From contig OW388304.1 of assembly GCA_936450465.1 (NCBI GenBank), positions 5,648,700 to 5,712,699 on the forward strand: a stretch of DNA of 64,000 bases, given 5' to 3'. Position 1 is the first letter of the stretch. Each line of letters starts with the position of its first letter. Source of the DNA: Gibbula magus. Its lineage: Eukaryota > Mollusca > Gastropoda > Trochida > Trochidae. Below the pieces are notes generated by a model. It was not told the DNA's origin. It did not search any database and saw only the letters and a program-made list of their open reading frames with translations. The position numbers and the translations under genes are program-made. Of the stretch, positions 11,190 to 23,452 are shown one piece after another.

Positions 11190-14100
11190 CTGAAACACAA
11201 AAAGCGATATCAGACAATGATCTTTCAATAACCCCAAGGTACTGAAACGTAATACAAAATGATACATAAACACTTGTATCATTACTGGATATCTTGCATG
11301 TATATTTACACATAAATTGTTTATAAGTAAAAATCATATAACACAGCACAATGACAATATGAGTCACATTGACGTTTTTATTTCGTTATAAAAGTACAGA
11401 ATATTAAGTACTACTGTTTTGAAATTTGTTTTATACTAAAATGTATAAATGGACTTTTGTGGGCAATTCAAATGTGATCAATGAGTTCATTTGAAATCAT
11501 ATTCTGTATGAACGAATCCCTAGGCGACAATCAAATCAGGTAAAGACACTGAGGGGTGAACAGCTTATTGGAAAATTAGATACATGTAGACATTAATTCA
11601 TCAGAACATTCTTGTACTCAAAACTCGAAGGCGTCTTGCTCATCAAAAGTGTTCTTTGCGGGCATTATCATGCCTGTGTTAAATTAGCTATTTACCATCT
11701 ATAAGTGATTGAGTTGTGTATTAGTAATTAACTAATAGCAGAATATAACACATGACCTGGCCATAATACATCATACTGTTCCAAGTCTTTATATTGAGTA
11801 CCGATTAGTATTCCCAACTCAGTTGAAATCAGTAAATAAAGCGTTTAGACATTTACTGATTTATTTTGAGGATACATTTCTCTTGAAAACAGATATTGTA
11901 TTTTCGATTCAATGGATTTGACATAAGCATTTATTCAGGAAAGGGTCATCTTACTCTCGGCTGCAAATGGTAAAAGCTTCAAGCCTCCAGTTGGGACACA
12001 AGAACCACAGAAACCGCCACAGTTGAGGAAAACCGATGCCGGACCTAACCATGTCACATTCATAAAGGGCATCCAACCGCCTGGAGTCCAGGATTGCTGC
12101 AAGTATTGGAAACAGTTAGAGTCAATTACCAATATCAGCCCCAAATCAAAGAAAATGTGTAAACAGAAGTAATGGTATTTAGTTTGAGATTAGTTACTGG
12201 AACAGTCCCAGGATATATATTTCCCCATAACAAACACAGAAATACATTATACCCTGTTATTATCATAAACCATGATTACCTAATAGGAATAAAGTTAAAG
12301 AATTATTGATTTTGTGCTTAATTTCGTTTATCATTTAAATTTTTAAAACATCTACGGCGTGTATTGACCTTACCACTGGGTTCAGCTGGAATCCGGTATC
12401 TCGTATATCAACTGTAAAGGTTCCCTTCGAAACACAATCACGGCTGATGTGATAGTTCACGTAGCAGTCTGATGAGGTCGCATAATCTCCCAATATGAGT
12501 GCTGTGCCTGAGGCAAACATCTTTGAAGTGATGTCTACATGGAGAGTCTGTGAATGTAAAACGTTGCTATACTGCGAAAAGTGGTCGAATAGTCTATTCT
12601 TTAAATCGTACAACGAATTATATCCTACATTAAGTTAAAAAATATATCTACACATTACGTGTGTAGACCAGAAGCATCGGAGTCATACTAATTTTGAAAT
12701 CTGGATCAATTATTATATCATACTAAATAGATCTGCAACAATTGTTAAGCCTTACTGTGGCGGAAATACGAATTTTGACGTATTCCGTTGATCCTTTGAA
12801 CTTGGGGACATTTCCCACTGCTTGGACTCGTTCAACCCGACAATTCTCTCGCTTGGTACCTGGATAAAATCCGGAGTTTGGATGAATCAGCGTGATGTAT
12901 TCTTCTGGATGAGTGTTCATCCCATGACAGTACACTGGAACTCGGACATCATTGAACTGGTTGAGATAGATCCAGTACTCGCCATCCGCTCTTCCTGCAT
13001 CACAGAGCTTCACTTCAGCACATGTCCCGGGAGTACCTGTGTTACAATGAGAAACAGATGTGACAATTGATTTCATAATAAATTAATAAATTTTTCAATA
13101 TCACTTCAGAAATAAATGTTTGCAACCTATACCTCATTCACTTCCTACATAGGTTACTGCCAGATTTTCGATCCTATCCTCTCTTTCGCTTGAAATCGAG
13201 GACTCCAGAAAAATTCCCTGGCGGGGAAATGTGAACCTTATACGATATCCCTGCTTTTTAACCAATGAAAACTCATCTTTCAGCGGCCATGTGACTTCAA
13301 AGATCTGTACATTTGACTCTTGAGGGTCTTGCTCAATAGCATATGTTTTTCAAATAAGTCTGATGTAAATAACACAAATGAACTATTTTGGGTATTTGTC
13401 GCAGATTTGTTTTTTTTTTACAAAATCAAATAGCATATTTCGAGGAAAACACATTTAACGAGAAAACGTTTATCTTACGTTTATTTCATCATTATGACTT
13501 GTCACTTTTACAACGGCGTAGCTGATTGCAAACAATAAGGCCACTCCATTCCTGCTGGAGTAACGTCTGTGGGAAGAAAATGCCTATACCATTGATGATG
13601 CTATTTTTCGCGAAACAGGGACACGAAATCGCGAAACAGCGAAAAGAAATCGCGAAGGAGCGAAACATGCGCAAAACGAAATCGCGAAGGAGCGAAACGC
13701 GCCCAAAATGAAATCGCGAAGGAGCAAAATGTCTGCGAAGAAGCGAAATCACGAAGGAGCGAATCGTGAAGGAGCGAAAAAGCGAAAACCGCAAAAAAGC
13801 AAAACCGCAAAGGAGCGAAATCGTGAAGGGGCGAAGGAGCTAAACCGCGAAGAGGCGAAGAAGCGAAATAAGGAATTACAGTTCCCTGTTCATAGTAAGT
13901 AAGATCGTGATGTTTGAGCAAATAATCCGATGTCCTATAATTGTTTTTTAAACATAACATGACACTGTGTCTGAAAGTTATGAAACTTATATTATAAGGC
14001 GATGAACCGGTATACAAAGCAGTTATATATTATAGAATCTGCATGTTATATTTGTCTTTATGTGTAGTGTTATCTGTTAGAAATATATACACTGGAATTT

Positions 14101-17100
14101 CGATTTCGAAAAACTGATAAACTTGTTTGTGATTTCTTTTATCTCTTTAAATTATAAACTGTTATATTTTACGATTCGTATATTTTATCCAATATATCAC
14201 GTTTCAACATCACATATCATAGAGATCTTGAGTGTAATTTTAAACAAAATATATCACTCGTGGGATTCGAACCGAAACCAAGGACAAGAATAGAACAGAC
14301 GGTCAAGGCAGTAACCACAAGACAACACATTAATTACCTCATCCGCTTTTGACACGAATTGTATTCATTAACTTTTTATGAACAGAAATAAATTACTGTA
14401 TTTTCTCTCTACTTCTATGTCGTTTAAATTGAAAGTATGATATTATTTATTATAAAGAATGCGACGTTTCCTAACTTTCAGTTTTGATGGGCCTGCAAAC
14501 AAGGCATCTAGTCTATCTATACACAAAGAACTTAATCAAGCACCACCTCATTTTTTCAGATTTGTGTGACGATGACCAACCACTGTGAAAATCTTGTGAA
14601 ATTAATCGAAGAAATTGCTATTTTTAGAAACATACGTTGAGTAAACGTTTCTTTTTGTACATTGCAAAACTCGTCGTGTGGTATTTAAATACATGAAGAT
14701 GTATTATCTTAAACATGCTAACTAAGAAAGAAGACCAAACGCGAGCCAGGAAGCGCTATTTGTTGATTGTTGAATTAATAACAGAGACATGTATAGTTCA
14801 TATGCAAATGAGAAATACCCTCGTTCAAACAAAGTTAAAAGATTTGAATACAAATCGTCGATTTGAATAAGACTATTCAAATTAGCATAACTTGCTTATT
14901 GGAAATTGGAACATTTATAAGAGTAAGGCATAATTTGCCAAACTAGAAATCAAATCACAATGAACACATTATTTTTTAAACGTAATACAATTTGTATATT
15001 CGGTATGTAGGTCAGTATTAAATATTTGAGACTGATTAATCGAAATACGATGCCAAACGCGGTTTTATTAGTTTAATAAAAACAACTGTTGTGAATCATT
15101 AATGGTATTCCAGATTATGACTATTTTAAAACTATGACAACCAAACGATACATGCGCAAAATTATACGCGCAACTTATAAATGTATCCAGTATGACAGTT
15201 ATCATAACACTGCTGCTACAGCTTTCGCTATACGGATAGGCGTGTTTACACTCCATAGTCTACAACTTCATCACTTTTGAATCTGTCCGCTTCGAGGTTT
15301 TAATTATCGATTACAGGTTAAAGAGAGCGAATTGTAATTATATTATTGAATCTATAAAGGCCTAAAGGGGTGCACAAGGCATAATAAGTCCTGGACTGTC
15401 CACATTACTGTCAAGAAGTGTGCTGTACAGTGCCTTTGAGTACTGTACTCAAACTTTTAAAATATTGGCGTATTTACTGTATTATTCTACGTGTTTAATA
15501 CGCTTTATTTAAGATTTATGTGTATTTTCTGAATATACCATTTATTTCCCACTCCATAAAAAAACTATAATGTAGATTACATGAAAAAAGCTACAACGTA
15601 TTAAGTGAATAACATTTTTATGGCGTGTCAATTATCTGATAAATTACGTAACGCCTTAAAGAATGGTATCATGTCAATCTGTCGACAGATAAATTTTCAT
15701 CTTTAATGAACGGTAACAAACAATAAGTAATTAAAACGTTGCTATGTTTATATACTATGCTATGAACGTCAGAAATGATCAGTAAGAGAGCAGTGCAATA
15801 TGTATCCCATTTTTTAATCAATTTATTTCTTTTTTATATGGGCACAGTATTTTCGTATGTATAAATGATGTACACACAGCAAGTCAAATATTATCTAATT
15901 GAATAGATTGTGGCTAGATGACCAAAATGTGACAAAAGAATCATATTTGCATTGAGAATATGCATTTTATTTATTTAGTTGATAGTTGTTTTGCAGTTTT
16001 TGATTCAAACCTGCTGGAGTAGGCAATGTGTTTGCCATTGTTTTAAATATCAATGTACATGTTAAAATAAAGAGATTCACAATATCGTTCCTTCTTTCTT
16101 TGAACCTTAAAATAACTGTTTCTGCATTTAATTTCTATTCGGTGTCCGTTTCACTTTTTAATTCATTCCAATAGATCCTGCCATAACCTTTTGACAAACC
16201 ATTCTTTATTAACCACATAAATATATATATATCGTACATGTTAAAGTGTATTATATAATTGAGGCATATGGCTTTTGAGAACGGATTAGATTAGTCATAA
16301 GATCTAGTCAGTAGACTCAGTATATCTCAGTTTATATGGCAGCTCTTGTTGGCAACATTAGTATTTTGACGTATTCCAAAGTTACTCCAACTTACTGTTA
16401 CTTTTCTAACACATATAAACAGTAACAGGTTACCTTTTATCCGTCGTTCATGTTACCAGTTCGATTTGCTTTTGTATCGATCTTACATTGTCGATTAACG
16501 TTACATTTATCATAAAACATGCAGATTCTATAAAATATAACTGCTTTGTATACCGGTACCTTATAATATAAGTTTCATAACTCTCAGACACATTGTCATG
16601 TTATGTTTAATAAACAATTAAAGGACATCGAATTGTTTGCTCAAACATCACGTCTTACTTTCTATGAACAGCCAACTGTAATTTCCGCTCCTTCGCGATT
16701 TCGCTTCATCGCAATTTCGCTTCTTCGCGATTTCGCACTCGCCCCTTCGCAATTTCGTTTCTTCGCGATTTCGTGATTTCCCAGTTTCGCTCTTTCGATC
16801 TTTCGCTCTTTCGCACTTTCGCCCTTTCGCTCTTTCGGTTCTTCGCGATTTCGCTCCTCCGCGATTTCACGAAATCAAATGGCCCCTCTCAGCCATCATA
16901 GGTACGACTATACTGTCAAAGGATTAATAACAAAAATAGTTAAATGTCACTTTAACGGGACATAACCAACCAAGCAATCACAAGTACCATTAAGTATGAA
17001 TTGGCTAGAATGTGCGTTCACTGAGTGAAGGTAATCTAGGTTAACCTAATCATGGGTGGTACTAGAGTGAGAAAGTAAGAAAGTAAACAGTAGGTATGAC

Positions 17101-20100
17101 CTTACTGCAACAAAAAGGCACAACTAGTTGGTTAGACTAGGGTATTGATTAATAACACATCACACATTTAGTCAAATATATTTGCCAAACAACTAGCCAC
17201 GTTTTCCTAATTTCGACCTCATGTTCTTCCGGTCAGGATAGTATTTTTCCTCACATGTGAGTTTTCCTGACTTTTTCTCGGCTTTTGGTTACAGAAAACA
17301 AATGATTTCATTTTATGCTGGAACTACTCAAATCATCTTTTTAACTGGTAACTTAAGAAGCTGTCTTGTGCATTAAAACAACTTTTATTTATTTCCCGTT
17401 GTTGCCATTAGATTTTCCTTACATGTGCTGACGCATGCAATGTCGGAAGAAGCAGATATGGTATCCGAATTTTAAAAAAATTTAGCGATTAGTAGTTTTT
17501 GCCTGCAGTCGCAAAGAATGCAAGGACTTGTGTTCGAATGCAATGACGTCATAGGCGCAAGCGTCGCCTACCTCTTGATATAAAATGTGTAACGGTATAT
17601 GCATACAACTATGAATAACAAGCAACATCGACAATTATCTTTTGTTGACATTTAAGTCGCACGTAGTACACAAGAGAAGTTACGTGAGTATTGAATTCGT
17701 GTCACAGTGTAGTGATATGGATATTTACCTCCTTCTAGGATCCTTTTTTAGCGAACCTATTTGCATTCAATATTCGCGTTTTTACTTTGAATTGGCATAT
17801 GGGTAATAGAAACAATAACCAACTCGTGACATGGAGAGACAGTTTATCTTTCCCCGTTATACCAATTGCGTAATTCTCTCGCAAGAGCTCGAGAATTCGT
17901 CATTAAAATAAGTCAGGGGAGTTACGAGGGGCGTTCAATAAATGTTGCAACTTCAATATAAAACCAACTCGCGTAGTCAATTTTTTACTTTTATTTTTCA
18001 ATATAGTTACCCTTCACCTCAATACACTTATTCCATTTCTCTTTAAGACTTTTGATGCCGCTTTTGTAGAAGTCTTCCGTTTGCCCCCCTAACCACGCCT
18101 CTGTGGCAGCTTTGACGTCTTCGTCAACCCGGAAGTGCCTTCCACGTAGGGCGTATTTCAGGTTTCTGAACAGGAAGTAGTCACTGGGGGCTAGGTCTGG
18201 TCTGTAGGGTGGGTGGTTAAGCTGTTCGAATCCACAATCACGTATAGCGGCCTGTGCAACTCTTGACTTGTGGACTGGAGCGTTGTCATGCAAAATCAGA
18301 ACACCACGTGTCAACATTCCACGGCGTTTCTGTCGAATTGTCTTTCGCAATTCTTGCATTAGGTTGGCATAATATTGACCATTCATTGTAGTTTTGGTTG
18401 GCAAGTAATCAATTAATAATATGCCTTTTGCATCCCAAAAGATTGTCGCCATAACCTTGCCAGCTGATGGTTGAGTGCGAAACTTCAGGGGAGGCGGTGA
18501 AATCGGGTGCTTCCATTGCTTGGATTCCAGTTTAGTTTCCGGGTCCCAGTGGTGGATCCAGGTTTCGTCACCTGTCACCAGACGAGACAAAAACCTGGCT
18601 TCATCCGCATTAAACCGATCCAGGAGCTCCATGCAACGTTCGGTTTTTTCTGGCGATCTTGTGCTGTGAGGTTTCTGGGTACCCATCTTGCAGATACCTT
18701 GGACATACCAAGATGGTCATGAATTATTTTTTCAACACTTCCAACTGATATCTGGAATTCCACAGACAGTTCAGAAACTTTAACACGGCGGTCAGCTAAA
18801 ATTCGTCTTTCGATAGCGGCAATAACTTCCGGTCGGGTGACTTCAGATGGCCTGCCTGACCGTGGGTCATCGTCTAAGGACTCCCTGCCCCGCTTGAACT
18901 GAAGAGACCAGCGACAAACTGTTGAAAAGTTAGGAGCATCCTTACCCATCACATTACACATACGATTATGTATTTCTGTAGCTTTGCATCCCTCTTTAGT
19001 AAGGAACTTGATCACAGCGCGTTGTTCATGTTTGAGAGAATCCATGATTATGGAGACCCCTAGGTCAGCGCAGCTATTATATCTAAATAATTGTTATGTC
19101 TAGAAATTGTTTTGACATGTGTCAATGTTATGTTTTGAGTATAGTAACACCTGCTATAAGCTGATACTGTTTATGTAAACACCAATGCCCCGCTTGCAAC
19201 ACTTATTGAACGCCCCTCGTAATATGTCATTTGTTAGTTATTGTCTAAATACAAAATAGTTATGAAAAAGGATGGGGAAATATATATATATATATTCAAC
19301 CATTTCCGATATGAAAAGGGTCATGACCTGGAATTAAAAATGCATTTAAATGACATGTTTTATTTGGAATTAAAGACAAGAATATACTTGATCAAATTGT
19401 ACAAACTAAGGTTACATGAAATAATAATGCATTTGGATGTATGTAGGGAGAAAAGGCTGTCGTTCATCCTTGAGAAATCCAGACAATCTGATTCATGTTT
19501 ATGATGTTATGTTCAATCAATCTAATTTTACTCTCAATATGCATATTTCACAAAGATTAAATTTCCTTCATCATTTTAAAAAATGCATTATTTTTTAAAA
19601 ACTCTGAGGCCCCGGCTATACAGTGCAGCATCAAAGGCCTATGACTGACACATAACAAGCTATGACCAACTTTACAGAAAAGGTCTCCCTGTACTAAGGT
19701 CGAGGTTGCAAGGTCAAATTTGTGACAACAGTAAAACGGTTTCACCCCAAGGGATGCAACTGAAGTATAAAAGGCCAATACTTGACCAATCAAAATTTCT
19801 GCCCGAGGTTTAAGTGTGTTAAACAAACGAAAGGACAGACGGACAACTGTAACAATAACAATACAAAAGGTAAATGTACATATGTACATTACATAGACGA
19901 ACGCTGATGATAATTAATATGTTAATTGAAATTCGTAAACTGTAATAATTAATTACAAAAACATGAATTCGGTAATTTTGTGATCAGTCCAAAATAATAT
20001 AATGTGTAAGTTTTAAAATGTTACTTTGGTCACACCAATTTTGAACGTTGAACAACATGACTAACCAGTAGAAAACAATGATTCTGATTATTGACAAACG

Positions 20101-23100
20101 TGTTAGTGTTAACAGTTCAATGTACACGTATGTGTGTGTGTAATATCTACACGTATGGTACTCACGACGACACCTGAACTCTGTCCAGTTTCCACTGTCA
20201 AGACACTCTGCCTCCCCATCTTCAGCAAATCCGAACTCACAGGTGTAGTTCAAGATGTCTCCAAATGATCTCAGAATAGGACCCGTATCTCCAATGGCGC
20301 CATTGGCGATTGACGACAAAGCACACCCTGTAAATATATTTTGAAAAATGTAGCTCCATGTTATAATTTTTGATTGACCAGTATGTGTTGATTGTGAAGT
20401 AACTGGTTGATTGTGAGCAAGTATAAAAGGAAAATGTTTTGTTCATCAGACAAGTCCTGCTACAATAAACATGAACCGAATCTGACCACATAAAATTCTT
20501 ATATTAACAATGTATCGAATACTATATTTAACTTAAGAGTTTTAGTTTACGGTGCTTTTATAATGTACATTGTAAATTCAAACAACTAGTGTGAGGTTAA
20601 CTATAAATCTATTATTGAAAGTGAACACCACAACAATAACAATAGACCAAACCAAATTTGTTTTGTTAAATCATCAACCAGAACGGGTCAAAATGTCAGC
20701 TCTCAATGGGTCCATGTGGAGGATACTTACTTATGAATTAAATTATATTTACTGAACCACCAATTTACTTAAATAATGTTACTGAATATATAGAATATAT
20801 TCACTTATAGAACTAAATTTGGCCACAAAACTCCAATTAAATTAATTCCGAAAGTCGATATGACTATGCAAGTTGACATGTATATGTGTAAATATGACGT
20901 GGCCTGTTATAATGTATAATGCTTGTACCATCAAAGTGTCTGAGTGATACCTTCAACTGTGCAATGTCTAATCCCATTAACGACTTCACACACTGTATTT
21001 TCAGGGCATGTGTGGTCTGTACAAACATCAACCAAATTCTGAAACAAAAAATAATTATTCAGTAAACAAAATTCATGTTTTTCATAAAACAAGACTTCTC
21101 TCCTAACCAAATTATTAATGATATGGTAACATAAACATTATCATGTTAGCCACTTAAACCCGAAATTTCTACTGGTATCAATACATCTCCATAATGTGAA
21201 ATGCAATGTTAAAGGCTTAGTTGCGCACCCCTTATCCTAAAATACGTAACCGCAGTTCTTCCAGTGGTATACATCATAACAATCAACCTCAACATCAGTG
21301 GTTTCTATAACTAAGCGAGTTACTTTCAGTATTATAAGCATTAATTATTGCAACCCTGCATCAAAAATGAATATTTGCAAATCTAGAAACGGAAAATGGG
21401 AAAGGCATTCACCCATGTTGATTTAGGTGTATTCAACAATTTTACAGTTTGTATTTATATTCAAAGTATTTCCCTGCCCTACCAGTCGGTGACTGGCTCG
21501 CTGTGATTCTTATTGGGAAATTGTGACCCTTATTTAAACAGAACTATAACGGAGTTGTCAGAGAAAACTCGATTTAAAATATCTAAAGTAAATATTAATA
21601 TCACGATCTTTCAAGAACAATTTTGAAAAACGTGCGGTGTTGATTCAAATATCAACCATTTTCAAACGGTAGTCAACATTTATACTCTTTACAGTTCTCT
21701 TCTCCCTATTGGAGGATTCCTTAAAGATACGTAAAGAGTTTTCCCATTAAGGATAATAGTCAGTTGACGGAAAGTATGATGACCCATATATTTCAACTGC
21801 AAATGGAAATAACACCAAATATAGACAGCAGGATAACCATGTATAAAATTAAAACCACAAGTAATGCATAGCCGAGTGAGAAAGATGAAATGCCTGTATT
21901 CAACCGTTGAGGTGTGCAAGAGCATGCTTAATCGAATCTGTTCACTTTAAAGGGGCAGTAGCATGTTTTTCGCAAAATTTATTTTTTAAAATTTCCCATT
22001 TATAATGATAGTTTATGTCATTTAAACTAACATTAGAGGGTAAAACATCTTACTACACAAACCAATTATCTGTAGTTGTAAAAACTATGTTGCGTATAAA
22101 GCAAAAATTGCATGGTGGCCATTTTATTGTGAACACAATTTATTATTTTGTATTACAAAACCGATTCCCATGGCTTTACCTAAAGATGTACACTCATTTT
22201 AAACTTTATTTTCTGAAGAGAGAAGGATGTTTTACTATTGGTGTAATTATTTTTCAAATACATTTCATCAACTTATTTGAGCGAAAAAACGTGCCTCTGC
22301 CCCTTTAATGTCCCTATTTCACTACGAGCCGAAATGTCACGAATCGTCACGAAAGATAAACTTTCCACATTTGAGAACATTCTTTGACGATTCGTAATTA
22401 ATTCTCGGAATTCGTAAATGATTCGTAGATGATTCGGCAACATTCCTCCAATTCGTGGCATTCGTGAACAAATTTTGATTTGTTAAAAAATGTTCACGAA
22501 TCAACTACGACTTTTTAATTCGTAGTTGCTTCGTAAACTATTCGTAACTAATTCGTGTAGTTCGTAACACGTTTGTAAACAGTTTTGGGAAATTCGTGGT
22601 TGATAATTTTGATGGTCTCACCCCGAATTAATTACGAATCATCTACGAATCATTTACAAATGTCCCAAATTAAGGACGAAAACTCGTAGTTTATTCGCAA
22701 CTGTTCCTTTCTTATTGCGCACAATTCGTACATAATTCGTGAACAATTCGTAAATAATTCGTATCTGTTTCGTAGGGTTTCAGCATGAAAATCTACGAAT
22801 TTTCGTACAAGTGAATTGCTGTTTACGAATTTTGCCAAACGTTTACGAATTTATACAATATCTATTTGTGGCTATTTGTGATAATTCGGCTCGTAGTGAA
22901 ATGGGGGCATTAGAGGCAGAGTAGATAGAATTATCTTTGAAATATCATGTACAATTATATATGCCTTGCACTTCAACATTAAACCTGTCATCTTTGAACA
23001 TGGATTCCGTCATTTGAACATTTTACGTTTAACATACTAAATACGTATTGGTTCTGATGCACACTGATTGCTCTTGCTAACTACGGTCCTACACCCTTTT

Positions 23101-23434
23101 CTCATACCTTCTTCTTCCAGTGTCCAATATCTGAGAAGATGTATGAAGGATCTGGAAGGGGTTTATATTCAGTTGAGGAGCTGTTGAAGTTGAACAAAAC
23201 ACAATATCCAGAGTCTGTTTGGAAGTTGAAGGATCTGCAGCTACTACGGGACAAACATTCAGCAGCACATGTCAAGATTCCATGAGTAGAAGTGGTGATC
23301 CAATGTGTAGAGTTGATGTATGTTCTACTCACAACATGCCCGATATTGCTCCAGTCAGTGCATGTTTGCCCTCTGGTCAGAGGGTAAATGTGGCCGACCA
23401 AGAAAATGAAAATCAACGCAGAAGTCATTATCAT
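11140..23434 (-). CDS. gene 1: secreted PAN - half-EGF - CCP - GON protein
   Basis: Seven coding exons: 23434-23108, 21038-20951, 20327-20166, 13036-12756, 12547-12374, 12096-11955, 11189-11140, all with GT..AG borders and compatible phases (0,1,1,0,0,1). They predict 407 residues. Residues 1-20 are a signal peptide, then PAN/apple (to 109), a four-Cys EGF-like half module (110-138), CCP/sushi (139-192), GON (193-391) and a 16-residue tail. In ADAMTS9/20 and GON-1 the GON domain is the C-terminal module of a secreted metalloprotease; no protease is present here. An extracellular adhesion, defence or matrix role is inference. ATG at 23434 was chosen because it starts the hydrophobic leader; a frame extension upstream has no ATG. 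The 7.1-kb intron 3 carries a foldback-like element and a mariner. Confidence 0.85.
11955..12096 (-). CDS. gene 1 exon 6: GON domain, end
   Basis: 142 bp. Reads QSWTPGGWMPFMNVTWLG, then ASVFLNCGGFCGSCVPTGG and LKLLPF. Differs from gene 3's exon 6 at only three bases, clustered within 7 bp. Confidence 0.85.
12374..12547 (-). CDS. gene 1 exon 5: GON domain, middle
   Basis: 174 bp, phase 0 at both ends. Reads TLHVDITSKMFASGTALILG, then DYATSSDCYVNYHISRDC and GTFTVDIRDTGFQLNPV, matching the central GON region. Confidence 0.85.
12756..13036 (-). CDS. gene 1 exon 4: GON domain, first third
   Basis: 281 bp. Reads TPGTCAEVKLCD, then DGEYWIYLNQFNDVRVPVYC and HGMNTHPEEYITL, the hallmark of GON (DGEY..V.VYC.GM...P.EYI.L). 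Ends KIRISAT at a gtaagg donor. Confidence 0.87.
13100..13599. other. intron 3 of gene 1, no further gene
   Basis: Nothing coding seen. A short open frame across 13492-13794 comes from the GCGAAA repeats that follow. Confidence 0.4.
14255..14335 (-). repeat. tRNA-like (SINE head) relic
   Basis: On the minus strand TTGTGGTTACTGCC resembles a pol III A box, and GGTTCGAATCCC some 50 nt later is a perfect B box. The stems do not pair as a working tRNA, so this is a tRNA-derived SINE or pseudogene fragment. Confidence 0.4.
14600..15430 (+). repeat. dispersed repeat, inverted copy at 40.2-41.5 kb
   Basis: From ATTGCTATTTTTAGAAACAT to CTGTCAAGAAGTGTGCT, this block matches the reverse complement of 41540-40158 in several long stretches (for example GATTACAGGTTAAAG near 15312 and ATGCAAATGAG near 14802). 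No coding frame. The 40-kb copy is split by a MITE that is absent here. Confidence 0.6.
17925..19219 (-). mobile_element. mariner transposon with intact TIRs and TA site
   Basis: Both ends read CGAGGGGCGTTCAATAA.TGTTGCAA and each is flanked by TA, giving a 1295-bp element with the classic TA duplication. The single gene inside encodes a mariner-type transposase. The structural preservation suggests a fairly recent insertion into gene 1 intron 3. The aligned intron of gene 3 lacks it. Confidence 0.92.
17991..19045 (-). pseudogene. mariner transposase, one frameshift
   Basis: A cut-and-paste DDD transposase of about 350 residues read in two frames. Frame A (19045 to about 18650) has the N-terminal HTH region: MDSLKHEQRAVIKFLTKEG, STVCRWSLQFKRGRESLDDD and SGRPSEVTRPEV. 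Frame B (about 18640 to 17991) has the catalytic core: VTGDETWIHHWDPETK (D1), VLILHDNAPVHKS (D2), and YRPDLAPSDYFLFRNLK (D3, DD34D spacing and mariner YSPDLAPSD-like motif). The switch falls in a run of six T on the + strand (18644-18649), consistent with a one-base contraction. The copy cannot make full-length transposase unless this is a sequencing error. Nothing else is broken. Confidence 0.9.
19220..20165. other. intron 3 of gene 1, segment shared with gene 3 intron
   Basis: 19230-19560 aligns with 53300-53500 and 55280-55340 of gene 3's intron 3 (ACCATTTCC..ATGAAAA, GATAATGCATTTG-like, CTCTCAA.ATGCAT). No coding sequence. Confidence 0.5.
20166..20327 (-). CDS. gene 1 exon 3: CCP/sushi module
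   Basis: 162 bp encoding a CCP with its four Cys: GCALSSI, LNYTCEFGF, EAECLDSGNWTE and FRC. The length of about 54 residues and the GxW-like ending fit the sushi fold. Phase 1 on both sides makes it a shufflable symmetric exon. Confidence 0.87.
20951..21038 (-). CDS. gene 1 exon 2: four-Cys EGF-like half module
   Basis: 88 bp after a tttcag acceptor, reading NLVDVCTDHTCPENTVCEVV then NGIRHCTVE. The spacing C-x4-C-x5-C-x8-C resembles the first part of an EGF or follistatin-N module lacking its last two Cys. Conserved in all three genes. Confidence 0.82.
21951..22304 (+). mobile_element. MITE, TTAA-flanked, copy 1
   Basis: A 354-bp element starting AGGGGCAGTAGCATG and ending GTGCCTCTGCCCCT, each end bordered by TTAA (21947-21950 and 22305-22308). 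No transposase. TTAA sites together with AGG-type termini suggest a Kolobok-like or piggyBac-like parent (inference). Interior similar to the copies at 29625 and 61256 and, reversed, at 38650. Confidence 0.8.
22309..22912. mobile_element. TIR element packed with TTCGTA motifs
   Basis: About 600 bp bounded by inverted copies of ATTTCACTACGAGCCGAA (left at 22315, right near 22885-22902), extended by a TG.CCC border on both sides. The interior contains dozens of ATTCGTA/TACGAAT words in both orientations and no long reading frame. It directly abuts the TTAA of the preceding MITE. I do not recognise the family; likely a non-autonomous DNA transposon with many internal motif copies. Confidence 0.65.
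23108..23434 (-). CDS. gene 1 exon 1: signal peptide + PAN/apple
   Basis: 109 codons, starting MIMTSALIFIFLVGHIYPL (hydrophobic leader), then QTCTDW and the PAN core ILTCAAECLSRSSCRSFNF..SGYCVLF, with five Cys in the mature part. Ends GHWKKK at a phase-0 donor (gtatga). An in-frame TTG upstream is not a plausible start. Confidence 0.85.
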
Positions 23435-23452
23435 GATTTTTTCTGTACACAA

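Larger units (their letters stand above)
13600..16875. mobile_element. foldback-like element with GCGAAR-rich inverted arms
   Basis: The left arm (13600-14045) starts with degenerate short tandem repeats of GCGAAGGAGCGAAATC type and continues into single-copy sequence (CTGTTCATAGTAAGTAAGAT to AGAATCTGCATGTTAT). The right arm (16498-16870) carries the same two parts reversed: AACATGCAGATTCTATAA through TTCTATGAACAG, then CGCTCCTTCGCGATTTCGC repeats. The arms are about 400 bp and visibly homologous, and the 2.4-kb middle has no transposase. Long inverted arms made of short tandem repeats are typical of foldback elements. Outer ends and target duplication were not resolved. Confidence 0.65.

Noticed and set aside
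12822..13070. + strand frames opposite GON exon 4 (also at 33640 and 49500)
   Set aside because: They recur only because the minus-strand exon is conserved; no domain and no splice logic.
13526..14017. Lys/Arg- or Phe/Ser-rich open frames on both strands
   Set aside because: By-products of GCGAAA/TTTCGC tandem repeats that lack stops.
14255..14335. Functional tRNA gene
   Set aside because: B box is good but the acceptor and T stems do not pair; kept only as a SINE-like relic.
23435..23452. Upstream start of gene 1 at 23452
   Set aside because: That codon is TTG; the ATG at 23434 begins the hydrophobic leader and gives the same exon length as gene 2.
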